Assembly (NCBI GenBank): GCA_943914515.1
Contig: CALUCI010000263.1
Location: forward strand, 1 to 7,177
DNA: 7,177 bases
Source of the DNA: an uncultured Pseudomonas sp.
GTDB taxonomy: Bacteria > Pseudomonadota > Gammaproteobacteria > Pseudomonadales > Pseudomonadaceae
Reading direction: 5' to 3'
Part shown: piece by piece, positions 1 to 6,512 of the stretch
Position numbering within the stretch: the first letter of the stretch is position 1
Layout: every line of letters starts with the position of its first letter
The notes under the pieces: model-generated
The model's database searches: none
What the model was told of the DNA's origin: nothing
What the model saw: the letters and a program-made list of their open reading frames with translations, nothing else
Made by a program: the position numbers and the translations under genes

Positions 1-392
1 GCGCCGTGGGTCAGGTGGCCGCCGTGGGCCAGGCTCATGCCGAGGATGGTGTCGCCAGCTTGCAGCAGAGCCAGGTAGACGGCGCTGTTGGCTTGCGAAC
101 CGGCGTGCGGCTGGACGTTGGCGTAGTCGGCGCCGAACAGTTCCTTGGCGCGGTCGATGGCCAGTTGCTCGACTACGTCGACGTACTCGCAACCACCGTA
201 GTAACGCTTGCCTGGGTAGCCTTCAGCGTACTTGTTGGTCAGCACCGAACCCTGAGCTTCCATCACAGCCGGGCTGGTGTAGTTTTCCGAAGCGATCAGC
301 TCGATGTGCTCTTCCTGACGCTGAGCTTCTTGCTCCATGGCGGCAAAGAGATCGGCGTCGTACTTGGCAATGGTCAAATCACGGCTGAACAT
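1..392 (-). CDS. glyA: Serine hydroxymethyltransferase, N-terminal part (cut by window edge)
   Basis: This PLP enzyme interconverts serine plus tetrahydrofolate with glycine plus 5,10-methylene-tetrahydrofolate in the cytoplasm and is the main source of one-carbon units. Only 130 complete codons (of about 417 in the family) are present; the PLP-binding lysine lies outside the window. The visible part tracks E. coli GlyA with the same numbering: ELIASENYTSP at 31-41, Y55 and the catalytic E57 in KYAEGYPGKRYYGG, the PLP-phosphate loop GSQAN at 98-102, and H126 in AHGGHLTHG, which stacks on PLP in E. coli. The start is ATG at 392-390, preceded by a GAGGA ribosome site (402-398) with a 5-base gap. 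It follows morA on the same strand after 117 bp, with its own promoter-like sequence. Pseudomonas genomes carry several glyA copies; the position next to morA suggests the copy called glyA3 in P. aeruginosa (from memory). Confidence 0.97.
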   Translation of the reverse strand, partial: MFSRDLTIAKYDADLFAAMEQEAQRQEEHIELIASENYTSPAVMEAQGSVLTNKYAEGYPGKRYYGGCEYVDVVEQLAIDRAKELFGADYANVQPHAGSQANSAVYLALLQAGDTILGMSLAHGGHLTHG

Positions 393-426
393 GGCGGTCC
401 TCAAGGATCGGGCAGAAAAGGGGGGC

Positions 427-432
427 ATTCTA
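427..432 (-). promoter_or_regulatory. Candidate -10 box of glyA
   Basis: On the minus strand this reads TAGAAT, five of six matches to the sigma70 -10 consensus, 35 bases before the glyA ATG. No good -35 hexamer stands at 16-18 bp; the region it would occupy is the near arm of the inverted repeat at 444-482. A weak -35 next to a palindrome would fit an activator- or repressor-controlled promoter, but that is inference from position only. Confidence 0.4.
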
Positions 433-443
433 CCCCATCGGCT

Positions 444-482
444 TTTGTCTGGCATATGAAAGGGGATCATCTGCCAGACAAA
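444..482. repeat. Long imperfect inverted repeat between morA and glyA
   Basis: The arms are TTTGTCTGGCATATGA (444-459) and TCATCTGCCAGACAAA (467-482). Fifteen of 16 positions pair, with one mismatch (455/471) and a 7-base loop. The outer 11 bp are perfect. Neither strand has a T-run directly after the arms, so this is not a standard intrinsic terminator. It lies 28 bases past the morA stop and 12 bases upstream of the glyA -10 candidate. It could be an operator for glyA, an RNA hairpin protecting or ending the morA message, or both. I do not recognise the motif. Confidence 0.75.
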
Positions 483-509
483 TGGGATTCAAGAGCACGC
501 GGTTCGGCG

Positions 510-3500
510 TCACTCCAGCATGAACAGGGTTTCGTTGCTGAATTGCGCCTCGAACTGATGAGCCGGCATCGGCCGTCCGAACAGGTAGCCCTGCACTTCG
601 TCACAGCCATGTTCGCGGAGGAACTCGAGCTGTTCGTGGGTCTCCACGCCTTCGGCGATCACCGCCAGGTTCAGGCTGTGGGCCATGGCGATGATGGCGC
701 GGGCGATCTGCGCGTCCTGCTCGCCTTCCGGCAGGCCGTCGACGAAGGTGCGGTCGATCTTCAGCACGTCGATCGGGAACTGCTTGAGGTAGTTGAGCGA
801 CGAGTAGCCCGTGCCGAAGTCGTCCACCGCGATGCTCAGGCCGAGGTTCTTCAGGCTGTCGAGGATCTGCATGGCTTCGTGGACCTCGCGCATCAGGATG
901 CTTTCGGTCAGCTCCAGCTCCAGGCACGCCGGTGGCAGGCCGGTCTCGTTGAGGATATTGGCGATCCGCGTGCCGAGCTGGCCGTCGGAGAACTGCCGCG
1001 CGGAGATGTTCACCGACACCTTCGGTACACGCACCCGCGCCTGGTGCCAGGCCTTGAGCTGGCGACACGCCTCGGCGATCACCCAGTCACCCACATCCAC
1101 CACCAGCCCCAGTTCCTCGATCACCGGGATGAAATCGCCCGGCGGCACCAGCCCGCGCTGCGGGTGGCGCCAGCGCAGCAGCGCCTCGGCGCCGGTCAGA
1201 CGCTTGCCGTCGCCGCTGAACTGCGGCTGGTAATAGAGGATGAATTCGTTCTGTTCGAGGGCGTGGCGCAGGTCGCTTTCCAGTTCCAGACGCTCCAGGG
1301 CGCTGGCGTTCATGTCGGCCTGATAGAACTGGAAGTTGTTCTTGCCGCGCTCCTTGGCGTGGTACATCGCGGTGTCGGCGTTCTTCATCAACTGGCTCAG
1401 TTCGCTGCCGTCCTGCGGGCTCAGGGCGATGCCGATACTGGCGGTGACGAAGAACTCGCGGTTTTCCAGGACGAACGGCCGCACCAGGTTGCCAAGAATC
1501 TGCTCGGCCACATTGATTGCGCGGTTCAGCGCAATGTCCCGGGTGGCCCGTGGCTGCAGCAGCAGGGTGAATTCGTCGCCACCCATGCGGGCCACGGTGT
1601 CGTCGTCATCGACACAGCCCAGCAGGCGCTCGGCCATGTCCTTGAGCATGCGGTCGCCGGCGGCGTGGCCGAGGGAGTCGTTGATCGGCTTGAAACGGTC
1701 CAGGTCGAGGAACATCAGCACCACCCAGGATTTCTGCCGCTCGGCCTGTTGCAGCGCGTTGTACAGGCGGTCCTGGAACAGCGTGCGGTTGGGCAGGTGG
1801 GTCAGGGCGTCGTAGTACGCCAGGCGGTGGATACGCTGCTCGCTGGCCTTGCGCTCGCTGATGTCGGTGAAGAAGCACACGTAGCTGGCCAGGTCGCCTT
1901 CGTCGTCGAGCACAGCAGTGATGCCGACCCACGCCGGGTAGTGCTCGCCGCTGCGCCGCTTGAGCCAGACTTCGCCTTCCCAGGTGCCGCGTTGGTGCAG
2001 TTGCTTGAGCACGTAGCGCAGGTGCGCTTCCTGCTGTTCGTCGACAGTGAGCATGCTCGGCAACTGGTCGAGCACATCGCTCACCGCGTAGCCGCTGACC
2101 CGGCTGAACGCCTCGTTGGCCTGGACGATGTAGCCGGCCGGGTCGGTGATGAGGATCGCCGAGGTGGAGTGTTCGAATACCGTGGCGGCCATGCGCAGGT
2201 CTTTTTCTGCGCGGCGCTGCTGACTGATGTCGCGGCCGACGCCGAGAATGCCGCCGAACTGGTCATGTTCATCCCAGACCAGCACCAGACGCAGTTCGAT
2301 GGGAATCTTGCGGCCGTCGGCGCGCAGGCAATCGAACAGGAACAGTTGCGTGGGCACCTGGGTGCGCAGGGTTTCCAGTTGCGCGGCGTCGCCCAGTGCG
2401 CGGTTGACCCGCTCGACCAGGGCGTAGAGCCCGGTCAATTGCGCCGGGTTGGCGATGGTCGACTGCCAGCCGTTGTTGAACACCCACTCGACGTCGTAGC
2501 CCAGCACCATGTGCACCGAAGGGCTGACGTAGTTCAGGTGCAGCTTGTCATCGGTGGAGAAGATCACGTCGCTGATGCTCTCGGCGAGCATGCGGTAGCG
2601 CTGTTCGCTGTCGCGCAGCGATTCGCTGGCTTCGAGCTGGTCGGTGACATCCTTGGCCACGCCGATGATCCGCGTGACAGTGCCGGCGTAGTCGCGGGTC
2701 AGCGCTTGCTCGCGGATGTCATAGCGGCGCCAGCGCTGGTCGTGATGGCGGAAGCGGAGCTGGCAATGCAATTGCTCGACGTAGCCGCTCTGGCGCTGTT
2801 GCTGGCGCAAGGTCTGGTACAACTCGGCGTCTTCGGGGTGCAGGAGGATTTCCCAGAAGAACTCGCCCATCTGCGCCAGTTCGTCGCGGGCGTAGCCCAG
2901 GGTCTGGCCCAGATGGCGGTTGCTGAAAATCATCCGCAGGCTCTGCACGTCCTGGACGTAGAGCTGGTCCGGCACGGTCCGCACGACGTCGGACCAGAAG
3001 CTTTCACGCTCCAGCAGCGACAGTTCGACACGCTTGCGGCTGGTGATGTCGCTGATGCTGAGGATCACTGCGTGATAATCGCGACGCTCCCGTGGCAGAC
3101 GGACCATCAGCCACAGGTGCTGGTCCAGGCCCTGCTCGGTCGGCAGGCGGACTTCCAGTTCCAGTTGCGCCTGATTGTCGAGCATCGCACCGATCAGTTG
3201 CAGGCCGATGCCGTCGTTCTCCAGGACGCTGCCGGCAACCAGCTGGCTCCAGGCGCTATCGCAGCAATCGACCCCGAGCAATTGCAGGGCAACCTGGTTC
3301 ACTTCAGTGACTTTCAGCTCGCTGAGCAGGCTGTCGCGCAGGGCCGGATCGTGTTCCAGACGCTGTTCAAGTTCACTGCGGCTGCGCAGGCGCAGGCGCT
3401 CGAGGGTTGTCGCCAGGCCGGACAGGTCGAGCACGCACAGGGCGACGCCGGTGCCTTCGAAAATATCCTGATAACGGCGCCGGCCTTCCTGCAGGACGCG

Positions 3501-4349
3501 GTGGCGGCGGCGCATGTTGACCAGTGCCAGCAACGGCAGCAGGGCGCAGAAGACGGCGAGGATGGCCTTGCCGACCAGTGCCGGGAGCAGTTCGCGCCGG
3601 CTGCGTTCTTCGTCGTAAAGGCCGCGCAACTGCCAGTCGCTGTCGTCCAGATACGTCAGCATCACGTTTTGCAGCGGCGCCTGCTCGGTGTTGGCGGAGT
3701 GCTCCGGGGTCGCCTGCAGGTGCTGGCTGAGGACGGCAGCGGTGCGACTGTTCTCCAATTGCCACTGGGGTTTGCTCGCATGCTTCAGGCGGTCGGCCAG
3801 TTGTTCGTACCAGGCCGGCTGGTAGCGCAGCAGCCAGTAACCCTCGCCAGGCTGGCGCAGCAGCAAGTAGATGAGGTTGTTGTCAGCGGCGTTGCTGAAA
3901 TAGTGGGCGCGGTTGCGGCTTGCCGGCAGCAGCGCGGCGATGGCCGTCTGGTCGGGAGAACTGCCGAGGCTGTCGCGCAGGATCCGCCCGTCGGCATCCA
4001 GCCAGGCCAGGCTGTGCAGTGCCGGCAGGGTCTGGCGCGCGCGGCTGAGCAGGGCCGGGACGACGCTGTCATCCGGCACGCTGGCATGGGGTTGCAGCAG
4101 GTTCAGCGCGGTCTGGGCTTCGAGGGCCAGACTCAGGTTGAGGCCGTCGGCCAGTTCCGCACTGGCGTCGACGCTGTGCTGACGGCGGTCGGCGAGGACA
4201 TGCCGGTATTGATCGAGCATCTGCCAGAACAGCAGTGCCAGCAACAGCAGAACCAGAATGGCCAGTGCGCCCTTCAGCGACCCGCGCAGGGACTGACCTG
4301 ACGCAGCAGAGGCTTTGCGCAAGGAAGACGGCTGAGTGAGATTGGTCAA
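510..4349 (-). CDS. morA: Membrane PAS-GGDEF-EAL c-di-GMP regulator MorA
   Basis: MorA is a dual-domain c-di-GMP enzyme affecting flagellar development, motility and biofilm in P. putida and P. aeruginosa. Order along 1,279 residues: basic N-terminus; TM helix ~28-43; predicted periplasmic sensor ~48-257; TM helix ~260-278 followed by RRRHR; four PAS-like units (~292-435, 446-575, 581-715, 717-838), each ending in a D[IV][ST] motif; GGDEF ~839-1005; EAL ~1017-1270. Cyclase residues are intact: D882, N890, D899 and GGDEF 923-927. Phosphodiesterase residues are intact: EAL 1055-1057, N1114, E1146, D1176-D1177, K1197, E1233, E1236 and QGY 1253-1255. Both activities are therefore plausible. The inhibitory RxxD expected at 914-917 reads DDDD. 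The start is TTG, supported by an AGGA site; the next in-frame ATG (residue 44) would delete TM1. The family is well supported; the name rests on architecture, length and the glyA neighbour. Confidence 0.93.
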   Translation of the reverse strand: MTNLTQPSSLRKASAASGQSLRGSLKGALAILVLLLLALLFWQMLDQYRHVLADRRQHSVDASAELADGLNLSLALEAQTALNLLQPHASVPDDSVVPALLSRARQTLPALHSLAWLDADGRILRDSLGSSPDQTAIAALLPASRNRAHYFSNAADNNLIYLLLRQPGEGYWLLRYQPAWYEQLADRLKHASKPQWQLENSRTAAVLSQHLQATPEHSANTEQAPLQNVMLTYLDDSDWQLRGLYDEERSRRELLPALVGKAILAVFCALLPLLALVNMRRRHRVLQEGRRRYQDIFEGTGVALCVLDLSGLATTLERLRLRSRSELEQRLEHDPALRDSLLSELKVTEVNQVALQLLGVDCCDSAWSQLVAGSVLENDGIGLQLIGAMLDNQAQLELEVRLPTEQGLDQHLWLMVRLPRERRDYHAVILSISDITSRKRVELSLLERESFWSDVVRTVPDQLYVQDVQSLRMIFSNRHLGQTLGYARDELAQMGEFFWEILLHPEDAELYQTLRQQQRQSGYVEQLHCQLRFRHHDQRWRRYDIREQALTRDYAGTVTRIIGVAKDVTDQLEASESLRDSEQRYRMLAESISDVIFSTDDKLHLNYVSPSVHMVLGYDVEWVFNNGWQSTIANPAQLTGLYALVERVNRALGDAAQLETLRTQVPTQLFLFDCLRADGRKIPIELRLVLVWDEHDQFGGILGVGRDISQQRRAEKDLRMAATVFEHSTSAILITDPAGYIVQANEAFSRVSGYAVSDVLDQLPSMLTVDEQQEAHLRYVLKQLHQRGTWEGEVWLKRRSGEHYPAWVGITAVLDDEGDLASYVCFFTDISERKASEQRIHRLAYYDALTHLPNRTLFQDRLYNALQQAERQKSWVVLMFLDLDRFKPINDSLGHAAGDRMLKDMAERLLGCVDDDDTVARMGGDEFTLLLQPRATRDIALNRAINVAEQILGNLVRPFVLENREFFVTASIGIALSPQDGSELSQLMKNADTAMYHAKERGKNNFQFYQADMNASALERLELESDLRHALEQNEFILYYQPQFSGDGKRLTGAEALLRWRHPQRGLVPPGDFIPVIEELGLVVDVGDWVIAEACRQLKAWHQARVRVPKVSVNISARQFSDGQLGTRIANILNETGLPPACLELELTESILMREVHEAMQILDSLKNLGLSIAVDDFGTGYSSLNYLKQFPIDVLKIDRTFVDGLPEGEQDAQIARAIIAMAHSLNLAVIAEGVETHEQLEFLREHGCDEVQGYLFGRPMPAHQFEAQFSNETLFMLE

Positions 4350-4356
4350 ACGGTGA

Positions 4357-4360
4357 TCCT
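4357..4360 (-). promoter_or_regulatory. Ribosome binding site selecting the TTG start of morA
   Basis: The minus strand reads AGGA, 7 bases before the TTG at 4349-4347. No ATG or GTG in the same frame lies close upstream. This site is the main reason for choosing the TTG over the second TTG at codon 10 or the ATG at codon 44. Confidence 0.6.
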
Positions 4361-4430
4361 GCGGTATGGCTGGCTGTGGCGCAGCGGCGCTTGAGCAATG
4401 CCGGCCACACGGGCGGCGGTCCAGGGCCGC

Positions 4431-4436
4431 ACTATA
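4431..4436 (-). promoter_or_regulatory. Candidate -10 box of morA
   Basis: The minus strand reads TATAGT, five of six matches to the sigma70 -10 consensus, about 80 bases before the morA start. The best -35 option (TAGCCG, 18-bp gap) matches only three of six. The UUCG hairpin at 4444-4456 lies inside the would-be spacer. I looked for a sigma28 (FliA) promoter, which would suit a flagellar regulator, and did not find one. Confidence 0.27.
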
Positions 4437-4592
4437 AGCCCGACGCCCGAAGGGCGGCTAGCATGCCTTGAGTTGTGGCTAAGTGCCAGCCCTGTTCGTC
4501 GTCCGGGCTTCCATATGTCAGGGACATGTCACACCTGCCGGTTCACACTGTGCCGAGCCAGCCCCTGCCCGGCGCGGCCCAGTTGGGGTAAC

Positions 4593-4620
4593 CTTACGGG
4601 TTCCGACCAGCAGCTATACA
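4593..4620 (+). promoter_or_regulatory. Candidate promoter of ettA
   Basis: A -10-like TATACA (4615-4620) is preceded at 16 bp by a weak -35 candidate, CTTACG (4593-4598), with three of six matches. Transcription from here would begin near 4627 and give a leader of about 160 bases including the hairpin at 4735-4760. It is the best -10 match I found in the GC-rich sequence upstream of ettA, but the support is weak. Confidence 0.3.
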
Positions 4621-4734
4621 AGGGTGAGGCCATTGCCTGAGCCCGCCGCGTTGCAGCCCCTGAATCTCCCGTGAAATCGCCGGGACGCCAGCAACGCCGG
4701 CCAGCAGGGTCTTTTCCGACCACCGGTTTGTTCC

Positions 4735-4760
4735 AGCCCTGTCTTGCGGACAGGGCTTTT
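4735..4760 (+). terminator. Terminator-like hairpin in the ettA leader (possible attenuator)
   Basis: A perfect 9-bp stem, AGCCCTGTC (4735-4743) with GACAGGGCT (4749-4757), closes a 5-base loop and ends in TTTT (4757-4760). This has the form of an intrinsic terminator, though the T-run is short. It sits 14 bases before the GAGG ribosome site of ettA and 26 bases before its start, so it would act on the gene's own leader. The 3' arm plus T-run has an upstream near-copy at 4705-4717 that could pair with the same 5' arm, giving an alternative fold. Attenuation is inference; the structure is direct reading. Confidence 0.6.
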
Positions 4761-4774
4761 CCAACGATTCGAGC

Positions 4775-4779
4775 GAGGT
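4775..4779 (+). promoter_or_regulatory. Ribosome binding site selecting the TTG start of ettA
   Basis: GAGGT lies 7 bases before the TTG at 4787-4789. Starting there gives AQYVYTMHR after the initiator, matching E. coli EttA from its second residue, so the non-ATG start is well supported. The next in-frame ATG (codon 8) would remove conserved residues. Confidence 0.75.
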
Positions 4780-4786
4780 CCGCATT

Positions 4787-6451
4787 TTGGCTCAATACGT
4801 CTACACCATGCACCGGCTGAGCAAGGTTGTTCCGCCCAAGCGTGAAATTCTCAAGAACATCTCCCTGTCGTTCTTCCCCGGCGCCAAGATTGGCGTCCTC
4901 GGTCTGAACGGTTCGGGTAAATCCACCCTGCTGAAAATCATGGCCGGCGTCGACACCGAGTTCGACGGCGAAGCACGGCCGATGCCGGAGCTGAATGTCG
5001 GCTACCTGCCGCAGGAACCGCAACTGGACCCGAGCAAGACCGTCCGTGAAGTGGTCGAGGAAGCCGTCAGCGTGATCAAGGACGCCCAGGCCCGCCTGGA
5101 CGAGGTCTACGCTGCCTACGCCGAGCCGGATGCCGACTTCGACAAGCTGGCCGCCGAGCAGGCCAAGCTGGAAGCCATCCTGCAGGCGAGCGACGGTCAC
5201 AACCTCGAGCGCCAACTGGAAGTCGCTGCCGACGCCCTGCGTCTGCCGGCGTGGGACGCCAAGGTCGAGCACCTGTCCGGTGGTGAAAAACGCCGTGTTG
5301 CCCTGTGCCGTCTGCTGCTGTCCGCCCCGGACATGCTGCTGCTCGACGAACCGACCAACCACCTGGATGCCGACTCCGTCGCCTGGCTGGAACACTTCCT
5401 CCACGACTTCCCGGGCACCGTGGTTGCGATTACCCACGACCGTTACTTCCTCGACAACGTCGCCGGCTGGATTCTGGAACTCGACCGCGGCGCCGGTATT
5501 CCTTACGAGGGCAACTACTCCGGCTGGCTGGAAGCCAAGTCCGACCGTCTGGCCCAGGAGTCCAAGCAGCAGTCGGCTCATGAAAAGGCCATGAAGGAAG
5601 AACTGGAGTGGGTGCGCAAAGGCGCCAAGGCCCGCCAGTCCAAATCCAAGGCCCGTCTGCAACGCTTCGAAGAAATGCAGTCGCAGGAATTCCAGAAGCG
5701 CAGCGAGACCAACGAGATCTACATCCCGGCCGGTCCACGCCTGGGTGACAAGGTCATCGAGTTCAAGAACGTCAGCAAGGGCTACGGCGATCGCGTGTTG
5801 ATCGACAACCTGTCCTTCGTCATGCCCAAAGGCGCGATCGTCGGCGTCATCGGCGGTAACGGCGCGGGTAAATCGACCCTGTTCCGCATGCTGATGGGCA
5901 AGGAACAGCCGGACTCGGGCAGCATCGAGATCGGCGACACCGTGCAACTGGCTTGCGTCGACCAGAGCCGCGAAGACCTGGACGGCAACAAGACCGTGTT
6001 CCAGCAGATCTCCGACGGTTCCGACCAGATCCGCATCGGCAACTACGAGATCCCGTCGCGCACCTACGTTGGTCGCTTCAACTTCAAGGGCGGCGACCAG
6101 CAGAAGTTCGTCAAGGACCTCTCCGGTGGTGAGCGTGGCCGTCTGCACCTGGCCCTGACCCTGAAGGAGGGCGGCAACGTCCTGCTGCTCGACGAACCGT
6201 CCAACGACCTCGACGTCGAAACCCTGCGTTCGCTGGAGGAAGCTCTGCTGGACTTCCCGGGCGCCGCCATCGTGATTTCTCACGATCGCTGGTTCCTGGA
6301 CCGCGTTGCGACCCACATCCTGGCTTACGAGGATGACTCGCAGGCAGTGTTCTTCGAAGGCAACTACACCGAGTACGAAGCCGATCGCAAGAAGCGCCTG
6401 GGCGAGGCTGCTGCACAGCCGCACCGTGTACGGCACAAGAAACTGGCGTAA
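4787..6451 (+). CDS. ettA: Energy-dependent translational throttle protein EttA (ABC-F ATPase)
   Basis: EttA is a cytoplasmic ABC-F protein that binds the ribosomal E site next to the P-site tRNA and gates the move into elongation according to ATP/ADP state; it is not a transporter and has no membrane segments. At 554 residues it is close to the 555 of E. coli EttA and nearly collinear with it. First ATPase domain: Walker A GLNGSGKST (39-47), arm insertion ~95-139, signature LSGGE (163-167), Walker B with catalytic E188, H217. The P-site tRNA-interaction linker is ~242-322, rich in K and R (KARQSKSKARLQRFEE). Second ATPase domain: Walker A GGNGAGKS (356-363), LSGGE (445-449), E470, H499. All catalytic positions are intact; the second Walker B is followed by PSND where E. 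coli has PTND. The start is TTG. It is followed by a strong terminator and appears to be a single-gene unit. Confidence 0.97.
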   Translation: MAQYVYTMHRLSKVVPPKREILKNISLSFFPGAKIGVLGLNGSGKSTLLKIMAGVDTEFDGEARPMPELNVGYLPQEPQLDPSKTVREVVEEAVSVIKDAQARLDEVYAAYAEPDADFDKLAAEQAKLEAILQASDGHNLERQLEVAADALRLPAWDAKVEHLSGGEKRRVALCRLLLSAPDMLLLDEPTNHLDADSVAWLEHFLHDFPGTVVAITHDRYFLDNVAGWILELDRGAGIPYEGNYSGWLEAKSDRLAQESKQQSAHEKAMKEELEWVRKGAKARQSKSKARLQRFEEMQSQEFQKRSETNEIYIPAGPRLGDKVIEFKNVSKGYGDRVLIDNLSFVMPKGAIVGVIGGNGAGKSTLFRMLMGKEQPDSGSIEIGDTVQLACVDQSREDLDGNKTVFQQISDGSDQIRIGNYEIPSRTYVGRFNFKGGDQQKFVKDLSGGERGRLHLALTLKEGGNVLLLDEPSNDLDVETLRSLEEALLDFPGAAIVISHDRWFLDRVATHILAYEDDSQAVFFEGNYTEYEADRKKRLGEAAAQPHRVRHKKLA

Positions 6452-6465
6452 TTCGTCAGTTGCTG

Positions 6466-6501
6466 CACAAGAATGGGGCCAATCATGGCCCCATTTTTGT
6501 G
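6466..6501 (+). terminator. Intrinsic terminator of ettA
   Basis: The arms CACAAGAATGGGGCCA (6466-6481) and TGGCCCCATTTTTGTG (6486-6501) form a 16-bp stem with one G-U wobble and a 4-base loop. The central 10 bp are perfect, and the T-run 6494-6498 follows the GC core. It begins 14 bases after the ettA stop. Because the A-rich and T-rich flanks mirror each other it may also stop transcription on the opposite strand. Confidence 0.9.
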
Positions 6502-6512
6502 CTTGTTTGAAA

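Larger units (their letters stand above)
4350..4786. other. Divergent intergenic region between morA and ettA
   Basis: This 437-bp spacer holds the starts of two outward-facing genes. I see no convincing gene in it: the open frames lack matching ribosome sites and recognisable protein. From the morA side it contains a -10-like box, a short GC hairpin with a UUCG loop on the minus strand (4444-4456), a stretch of short repeats (4515-4552), a -10-like box for ettA, and a structured leader ending in a terminator-like hairpin before the ettA ribosome site. The distance from the ettA promoter candidate to its start, about 160 bases, is long for a housekeeping gene. Confidence 0.7.

Noticed and set aside
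444..482. Inverted repeat as an intrinsic terminator of morA
   Set aside because: The stem would suit, but no T-run follows on the minus strand (AAAAGCC comes next) nor on the plus strand. Kept as an unexplained repeat instead.
6..4301. Plus-strand open frame of 1,431 codons opposite glyA and morA
   Set aside because: It lies codon-for-codon opposite two recognisable genes and exists because they avoid TTA, CTA and TCA. Its protein is low-complexity, rich in A, V, Q and H, with no domain I recognise and no ribosome site.
4431..4475. Sigma28 (FliA) promoter for morA
   Set aside because: A TCAAG-like element is present on the minus strand, but no GCCGATAA-like element stands at the required distance.
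4398..4674. Short plus-strand open frames of 63-80 codons in the morA-ettA spacer
   Set aside because: No ribosome sites at their starts, compositions typical of translated GC-rich spacer, and they overlap the promoter candidate and leader of ettA.
4580..4762. Known structured RNA (SRP RNA, tmRNA, RNase P, riboswitch) in the ettA leader
   Set aside because: None of the conserved cores I know for these RNAs can be found; only local hairpins are visible.
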